This document shows positions 57,332-64,000 of a stretch of 64,000 nucleotides of DNA, piece by piece. The stretch lies in the NCBI GenBank assembly GCA_039720395.1, contig JBBPBK010000132.1:157766-221765 (forward strand). The letters are read 5' to 3'. The DNA comes from Liquidambar formosana (lineage: Eukaryota; Streptophyta; Magnoliopsida; Saxifragales; Altingiaceae). The notes beneath the pieces are model-generated. The model saw only the letters and a list, made by a program, of their open reading frames with translations, did not search any database and was not told where the DNA came from. Positions within the stretch are counted from its first letter, which is position 1. Each line of letters opens with the position of its first letter. A program made the translations under genes and the position numbers.

Positions 57332-60300
57332 ATGGCGGAGATCTTTCTATCTGCAACCATTCAAGTGGTGTTTGAGAAGTTGCTCTCCCCTGAATTAGTT
57401 GACTTTGAGCGCCGTGAGGGAGTCCATACTGCTGTGAAGAAGTGGAAGGAAATGCTGATTAAAATCAGGGAAGTGCTGGATGATGCCGAGGAGAAGCAGA
57501 TAACGATGATGGCCGTGAAAAGATGGCTGGACGAGGTCCGGGATCTGGTTTACGATGTGGAGGACATATTGGATGCATTCGACACCGAAGCTTTGCGACA
57601 GGCAAGCACGAGTAGTGAGGTAAGAAGCCTCATCCCAACTTCTTGTACTAGTTTCAATCCGAGTGCAGTTTTGTTTAATTTTAGGCTGGGGTCCAAGATA
57701 AGGGAGATCACCAGCAGATTACAAGATATCGTGTCTCAAAAACGTGACCTGGAGCTGGGGAAGAACACCGGAAAGAGGTCCAACAGAACAAGAGAAAGAC
57801 GGGAGACGGGTTCTACGCTTACTGAATCTGAGGTCTATGGCAGGGAAAAGGATAAAGAGGCAATACTTGAACTGATGAGAAGTGAAGCAAGTAATAAAGT
57901 CTTTGTGATTCCTATACTTGGCATGGCAGGTGTTGGCAAGACAACGCTCGCTCAGCTTGTCTACAACGATGACAAAGTGAAAGGTAATTTGCTCTGAGAG
58001 CGTGGGTTTATGTTTCTGAAGAATCTAGTGTCATACAAGTAACAAAAGGAATATTACAATCATTCACTTTACAGACTTCTGATATCAATGATTTAGATTC
58101 GCTTCAAGTGAGATTGAAGGAGATAGTGTCCAAAAAGAAATTTCTGCTTGTCTTAGATGATGTTTGGCATGAGGACTATGATAATTGGACAATTCTACGC
58201 ACTCCTCTCCAAGCAGGGGCTCCAGGAAGTAAATAATTGTCACGACTCGCAATCAAGGTGTTTCGTCAATTATGCATTCCATTCCAGCTTACCCTTTGAA
58301 AGAATTATCAAATGATGATTGTCTGTCAATATTTACCCAACATGCATTGGGCACAAGTGATTTTGATGCACATCCAAATTTAAAACAAATTGGTGAGCAA
58401 ATAGTGAAAAGGTGCAAGGGCTTGCCACTAGCAGCAAAGGCCTTCGGAGGCCTCTTGTGCAATAAAGAAAAGCTTGATGAATGGGAAGATGTGTTAAATA
58501 GTAAGATGTGGGATTTACCAGAAGAAAGAAGTGGTATTCTTCCAGCTCTAAGATTGAGCTATCGTCATCTTCCTTCACATTTGAAGCAATGTTTTTCTTA
58601 TTGCTCGATATTTCCAAAAGACTATGAATTTGAGGAGGAGGAATTTGTGTTGTTATGGATGGCAGCAGGCTTGGTGCAACGGAGTGAAATGAAGCAAATG
58701 GAAGACAAAGGAGGCGAGTGTTTTCGTGAATTATTGTCAAGGTCACTCTTTCAACAATCAAGTATCAATCATTCATGGTTTGTAATGCACGACCTCATCA
58801 ATGAATTGGCGCAATGGGCAGCAGGGGTAACATGTTTTCGGTTGGAGGGTAAAAGCAATGCAAAATTTCCAAAGGGCCCGCCATTTGTCTTATGTTGGTA
58901 GCAAATATGATGGAGTCAAAAAGTTTGAGGCCTTTGATGAAGTCAAGTGTTTACGGACGTTCCTACCACTAATGACACCAAAGGGAGCTACTTAACTACT
59001 AATGTTCTTAATTTGTTACCTAAGTTGAGATGTCTAAGAGTGCTGTCTTTGAGTGGGTATTGCATCACTAAGCTGCCAAGTTCGATTGGTGATCTGAAAC
59101 ATCTAAGGTTCCTTGATTTGTCTTGTACTAGAATTAGAAGTTTACCCAAATCAACAAGCACTCTCTACAATTTACAGACATTGATGTTAAAAAATTGTTC
59201 CCGCCTCGAGAAATTGCCTATAGGAATATCGAATCTAATCAACCTACGTCATCTTGATATTGAAGGTGCAGATTCAATCAAAGAGATGCCACCGGGAGTA
59301 GGTAAATTAATTAGTCTTCGAAAATTGTCTAATTTTATTTGGATAGTAGTAGTGGATCTGGGATTAGAGAATTGATGAATATGAAGAGTCTGCGAGGGAC
59401 ACTCTGCATTTCAAGGTTGGAAAATGTTATTGATGCTCGGGATGCAAGGGAGGCCAATTTAAAGGATAAGCAAGACCTGGATGTGTTAACAATGGAATGG
59501 AGTTCCGACTTTAATGCTTCAAGAAACGAAATAGTTGAAAAAGAAGTGCTTGACATGTTACTACCTCATAAAAGTTGAAGGAGCTCACCATCAAGTACTA
59601 CGGTGGAATGAGGTTTCCAATGGCTAGGAGATCCTTCTTTCTCTAATATGGTTGTTCTAAGTTTAGTAGGTTGTGAAAAATGCAAATATGTGCCACCGCT
59701 TGGGCAACTACCCTTGCTCAGGATCTTTGCATTGGGAGCTTGAATGGAGTGAATCGTGTTGATCAGTTCTATGGGGAGGGTTGTCAAAGGCCCTTTCCAT
59801 TATTGGAGAATCTTAGGTTTGAGTATATGTTGGACTGGGAGGACTGGGAAGATTTGGTTCCTTCTGGAGTTGAAGTATTGCCTCGCCTTCATGCGCTTTC
59901 TATTATACGCTGTCCCAAACTGCAGGGAAGATTACCCAGGCATCTTTGTTCATTGGAAAAGTTGTTCATTCTTGAATGTCCAAAAATGACAGTTTCAATT
60001 TCAAATCTCCCGAACCTCTGCGAGTTAAACATTCAGGATGTCAAGAGGTGGAGCATAGAAGCACAAACAGCCTCAGCTCACTAAAAACCATGGTTCTTTC
60101 TGATATCTCAAAACTCACTTGTCCAACAGAAGGCCTTTTCCGAGGTTTAACAAGCATAGAAGATTTGCAGATTGTTGATTGTTGGGAGCTGACATCTTTG
60201 TGGCAGAATGAGGCGGGGTTACTTCAAAACCTCACTTCTCTTCGTCATTTGAAAACCAAGGGCTGTCCCGAATTTGTTTCATTGGTGGCAGAGGAAATAG

Positions 60301-61632
60301 AGCAGCAGCAGCATCATATGGGGGTGCCTTGCACGATTGAATCGCTGGAATTATCCTGTGATGATCTTGAGAGGCTACCAGGATTTCATGGCCTCACATC
60401 CCTTAAAGAAGTAACAATCAAGGAGTGCCCAAGACTCATGTCCTTTCCAGAGAAAGGTTTGCCGTCCTTGTTGATTGATCTAAGGATTGAATGTTGCGAA
60501 GCTCTGATATCTTTACCTCAAGCAATGATGCACAGGAGCAACTACGCGTCTCTTAATAACTTGCTCATTGATAGGTGTGATTCTGTCATGTCCATTGCAA
60601 GAGGCCAGCTACCTTCAACATTAAAGAAACTGGAGATCAGAAATTGCAGGAATTTGCAGTCTTTACTGGACGATGAAGAGGACGATGAAGAGGGTTCTGC
60701 TTCCTCTTCTTTTCTTCTTCCCTGATGATGCATGAGAGCAACAGAAGCAGCACATCTCTTCTTGAGCACTTGCGCATTAAAGGGTGTCCATCTCTTGTGT
60801 CATTATTGTCAAGGGTGTCCACACTTAAATACCTTTATGTTGATGGTTGTCCAGAACTGGAGTCACTAGCAGAGAAGTTGCACAACAATACATTTCTTGA
60901 AATTATTCAGATTGGGGATTGTAAAAGCCTTAAATCTTACCCGAGGGACTACACAGTTTCACCCAACTCTGTGAACTTGCCTTAGATAGGTGCCCAAGTC
61001 TTGTTTCCTTTCCAGTTGGAGGATTACCCAGTGCCAACTTGAAAGAGCTTAGGATCAGCCTTTGTGAGAAACTCAAGGTCCTGCCCGATGGCATGCACAA
61101 ACTTAATTCTCTTCTACATTTGAAAATATGGTGTTGTCCAGTCATCCTATCCTTTCCAGAAGAGGGTTTCGCCACAAACCTAACATCATTTGAGATCAAA
61201 GATCTCAGGATCTTTAAGCTCTTGTTCGAGTGGGGGTTGGACAAATTCACCTCTCTTCAACATCTCAACATTGAAGGTCAATGTCCAGATCTGGTGTCTT
61301 TTCCAGAGGAGGAAAAGGGGATGATGCTGCCCAAGACTCTAACCAGGTTGAGCATAAGAGGTTTTCTAAAGCTAAAATACCTATCGTCCAAGGGGTTTCA
61401 GAACCTCACATCTCTGGAAGAGCTTCGTATATCTGGTTGCCCAAAGCTAAAATCCTTTCCAAAAAAGGGGCTGCCTCCCTCACTTTTGCAACTATATATC
61501 TATGAGTGCCCTCTGCTACAACAACGGTGCAAAAAGGATCAAGGACAATATTGGTCCATGATAGCCCACATCCCTTGCGTCAAGATAGATCACAAGCTCA
61601 TCTTTGACCCAGAGGACGAGGAGGAGGAATGA
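57332..61632 (+). pseudogene. NLR3: CC-NB-ARC-LRR gene with about ten frameshifts
   Basis: Starts MAEIFLSATIQVV. The coiled coil has WLDEVRDLVYDVEDILDAF. NB-ARC: P-loop GMAGVGKTT, kinase-2 LLVLDDVWHEDYDNW, GLPLA, QCFSYCSIFPKDYEF and VMHDL, all intact residues. The LRR region ends with the family tail and a TGA at 61630. Frame breaks near 57985, 58232, 58850, 58980, 59338, 59577, 59620-59720, 60045, 60720 and 60955 are nearly all single-base losses or gains compared with NLR1 and NLR2. Few true nonsense changes are seen. It is diverged from NLR1/2 (a separate subgroup) but similarly organised. Either a young pseudogene or a gene spoiled by unpolished long-read sequence. Confidence 0.9.
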
Positions 61633-62084
61633 ATTCTGTTCGATTTCGCAAAAATTAATACTAGCAAAGACTGTCACATGTACATCAAATCTGGAAATAC
61701 TCCACTGTCTTTTTTCTTTCAATACCTGTTTCAAATTCTTAATTATTGCTTAAATCACCATGTTTTACATGTAGAAATCAGGGGAAAAAAGGAAGCAACC
61801 CAAATCCTAGATGCAATGTATAAAGACTGGAATGATAAATTTCCTTCAAAGAATTTTCAATCATTATCATTATGACAAGGTTTGCTCTTTTTTATTAAAT
61901 CATACATCATTCTTGATACACATCCACTCGCACTACTGCTGAGTGGCTGAGCTTCCTTGCTGCTCCTCCATTTTTTTTCCATTCTCTCTCTCTCTCTCTT
62001 CATTGGCGTGGGATTGTAAGACCTTCATGGTTTTGCTTACACATGTCCTGTTTTTTCACTTGCTTCACTTCAGACAGTTATTGA
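61633..62084. other. NLR3 3' flank and junction to NLR4, no gene
   Basis: Begins GAATTCTGTTCGATTTCGC, matching the sequence after the 12317 remnant. A short frame at 61770-61875 (AMYKDWNDKFPSKNFQSLSL) follows a TGTAG acceptor-like site, but its family is unknown. A (TC)n lies at 61984-62000. NLR homology starts abruptly at about 62085. Confidence 0.5.
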
Positions 62085-63517
62085 AAAGGTGGTGAAGGGA
62101 AGCACCAGCGCGCTGAAGTCCTTGATTCTTTGTAATATATCAAAGGTTCCACATTTGACAGAAGGGTTTGTGCGAGGTTTAAAGTGTAGAAGATTTGAAG
62201 ATTGAGGGTTCTGATGAGGTGACATCTTTGTGGCAGAAAGAGGGGGATTATTACACCATCTCACTTCCCTTTGTCGTTGGAAATCATGGGCTGTCCCAAA
62301 TTTGTTTCCTTGGTGGCAGAAGAAGCAGAGCAGCAACAGGGTTTGCCTTGCAGACTTGAATCTCTGAAATTATATGGGTGCAATAGTCTTGAGAAGCTAC
62401 AAGGTTTGCACACTCTCGTATCTCTTAGAGAGCTGAAAATCAGAGGGTGTGATTCACTCACGTCAATTGCAAGAGACCAGCTACCTTCAACCCTAAAAAA
62501 ACTTAAGATCGAAATTGCAAGAATTTGCTGTGTATAGAGTTGGGGGCGAGGGTTCCACTTTCTCTTCTTCTTCTTCTCTGACAATGCATAAGAGCAACAA
62601 CAGCGGTGATGCATCTCTTCTTGAAAGCTTGTCTGTATGGAGGTGTGATTCTTCACGTCATTATCTTCAAAAGGCGAGTTGCCCGCCACGCTTAAATCAC
62701 TCTCTATTGGAACTTGTCGAATGCTGGAGTCAGTGGCGGAGAGGTTGTTCAATAACACTTCTCTTGAAACTATTTCCATTTCCAATTGTGAAAGCCTTAA
62801 ATCTTACCTGAGGCCCTTCACAACTCATCCATCTCTCTTGTATTACAATAGTTAGCTGCCCAAGTCTTGTGCACTTATTTCCAGACGGAGGGTTGCTCAC
62901 ACCAACTTGACAGAGCTTTCGATCTGGGACTGCGAGAAACTGGATGCCCTGCCCGACCACATGCACAACCTCACTTCTCTACAACATTTGGGAATAAGTA
63001 GTTGTCCAGGCATCGTATCCTTTCCAGAAGAGGGTTTCCCACCAACTTAACATCACTTGAGATTGAAGGTGGATGTCCAGAGTTGGTGTCCTTTCCCGAA
63101 GAGGACAAGGGATGATGCTGCCCACCTCTCTATCCCAACTATCCATTAGTGATTTCCCGAATCTGGAACACCTATCCTTCAAAGGCCATCAGAACTCACC
63201 TCTCTTAAACATCTAGCTATTACCAATGCCCTAAGCTCAAATCCTTGCTAGAGGAGGGGATGCCTCCCTCGCCCTCCATGGGGTTTCAAAACCTCAGCTC
63301 TCTTGAAGACCTGTTCATCTGTAATTGCCCTGATCTCAAATCCTTTCCAGAGGAAGGGTTGCCTCCCTCGCTTTTGCAACTATACATTGATGAATGTCCT
63401 CTGCTAAAACAACAATGCAAAAGGGATCAAGGACGAGATTGGCCCAAGATTTCCCACATCCCTAGCGTCTATATAGATGGAAAGTTCATCTTTGAGCCAG
63501 AGGACGAGGAGGATTGA
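62085..63517 (+). pseudogene. NLR4: LRR-only 3' fragment, heavily frameshifted
   Basis: Collinear with NLR2 38574-40086 (1433 versus 1513 bases), from GTGGTGAAGGGAAGCACC to a TGA at 63515. The coiled coil, NB-ARC and first LRRs are absent; the break lies at about 62085. More than a dozen single-base losses are visible, mostly in runs (for example AAGGGATG for AAGGGGATG at 63109, and TTTCCCACC for TTTCCCCACC near 63045). The fragment ends with LKQQCKRDQGRDWPKISH. High identity to NLR2 and NLR1 in this part suggests recent duplication or gene conversion. Confidence 0.92.
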
Positions 63518-64000
63518 GTTTGATTTTGAAAAATAAAAGGAAGAACAAAAGAAAAATGCAGAAATTCTTCAGGTAAAATGATCACTCAAGTCACAATAGT
63601 AAATACTATTTCAATTCAGAGAAATCACAATAATTGTCACTTGATATTGTATTTCCTAATTAACCTTCATTTATTTGAACATTTTAAATCTCTTCAGGAC
63701 GAGATTGGCCAAGTTTCTGTCAGGATAAAACATTCTAATTTGTTTAACCTTCATTTATAATTATTTTTATTTACCATTGGCAGAATGTCTGAACATTTTT
63801 TTTTTTTTTCTGTTCTTATGATTAATTTTGTTAGCATTCCTTAATTTTATTCCTTCATTTATAATTTATTACGGTATGTTGGCCAAACGCAACCATTAGA
63901 GTGGTTTTAAATTCCTACACTCTGTAGATTCCAATGCTTGATTTTTGTTTTTTGGAACAAATTGGTGCCTCCATTTTACCACCAAACGACTCTTTTATTT
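63518..64000 (+). other. NLR4 3' flank, copy of 9566-10110
   Basis: Matches the NLR1 3' flank, including TTCTTCAG/GTAAAATGATC (donor at 63572) and CATTGGCAGAATGTCTGAAC, but lacks many single bases relative to it. It runs off the window end before the acceptor. Confidence 0.7.

Overview
The window is nuclear DNA of a flowering plant, almost certainly a eudicot (species not identified). The evidence is plant CC-NB-ARC-LRR resistance genes, plant-type Copia, Ty3/Gypsy and L1 retroelements, hAT- and Mutator-like elements, AT-rich intergenic DNA and spliced leader signals. No tRNA or rRNA gene was seen. It is a decaying resistance-gene (NLR) cluster, all genes on the + strand, swollen by nested mobile elements.

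NLR copies. NLR1 (627-9565) is a pseudogene with several nonsense codons and frameshifts, cut by a 5'-truncated Copia element (3582-7510) and a Copia-type solo LTR (7700-8368, 5-bp target duplication). A C-terminal remnant (11423-12317) is split by an L1-type LINE fragment with a 16-17 bp target duplication. NLR2 (35817-40086) is the best copy: every NB-ARC motif is present and the only visible defect is one extra A in an A run at 38018-38022. NLR3 (57332-61632) has about ten single-base frameshifts. NLR4 (62085-63517) is only a 3' LRR fragment, riddled with one-base deletions. NLR1 and NLR2, and where visible NLR4, share a 3' flank with a conserved splice-donor/acceptor pair just after the stop. 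NLR2 also has a CT-rich leader exon with a 5'-UTR intron. That leader module recurs at about 13.8, 17.05, 19.0, 52.0 and 52.5 kb with no coding exon behind it, so the cluster once held more genes or has copied its 5' ends.

Mobile elements. 12-35 kb is a transposon graveyard: a Copia-like LTR, two hAT-type non-autonomous elements with 8-bp target duplications, a tRNA-derived SINE, and a complete 9.4-kb LTR element (20291-29703, TSD CCCAC, 1586-bp LTRs with about nine differences). This last element carries only an Ogre/Tat-like gag and a 1.3-kb set of three tandem arrays whose units contain short inverted repeats. A solo LTR of a related element follows (29985-31795, TSD CTGAT). At 45.5-51.2 kb a 5.2-kb Ty3/Gypsy element (TSD GTTTA) sits inside the arm of a foldback element. 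At 54.9-56.3 kb a terminal-inverted-repeat element carries a piece of a glutaredoxin gene and looks like a Pack-MULE.

How it fits together. The NLR genes would encode cytoplasmic immune receptors of the RPP13-like/R13L1 type. Only NLR2 could plausibly be functional, if its single-base indel is an assembly error. Most other sequence is either duplicated NLR 5' and 3' flank or transposon.
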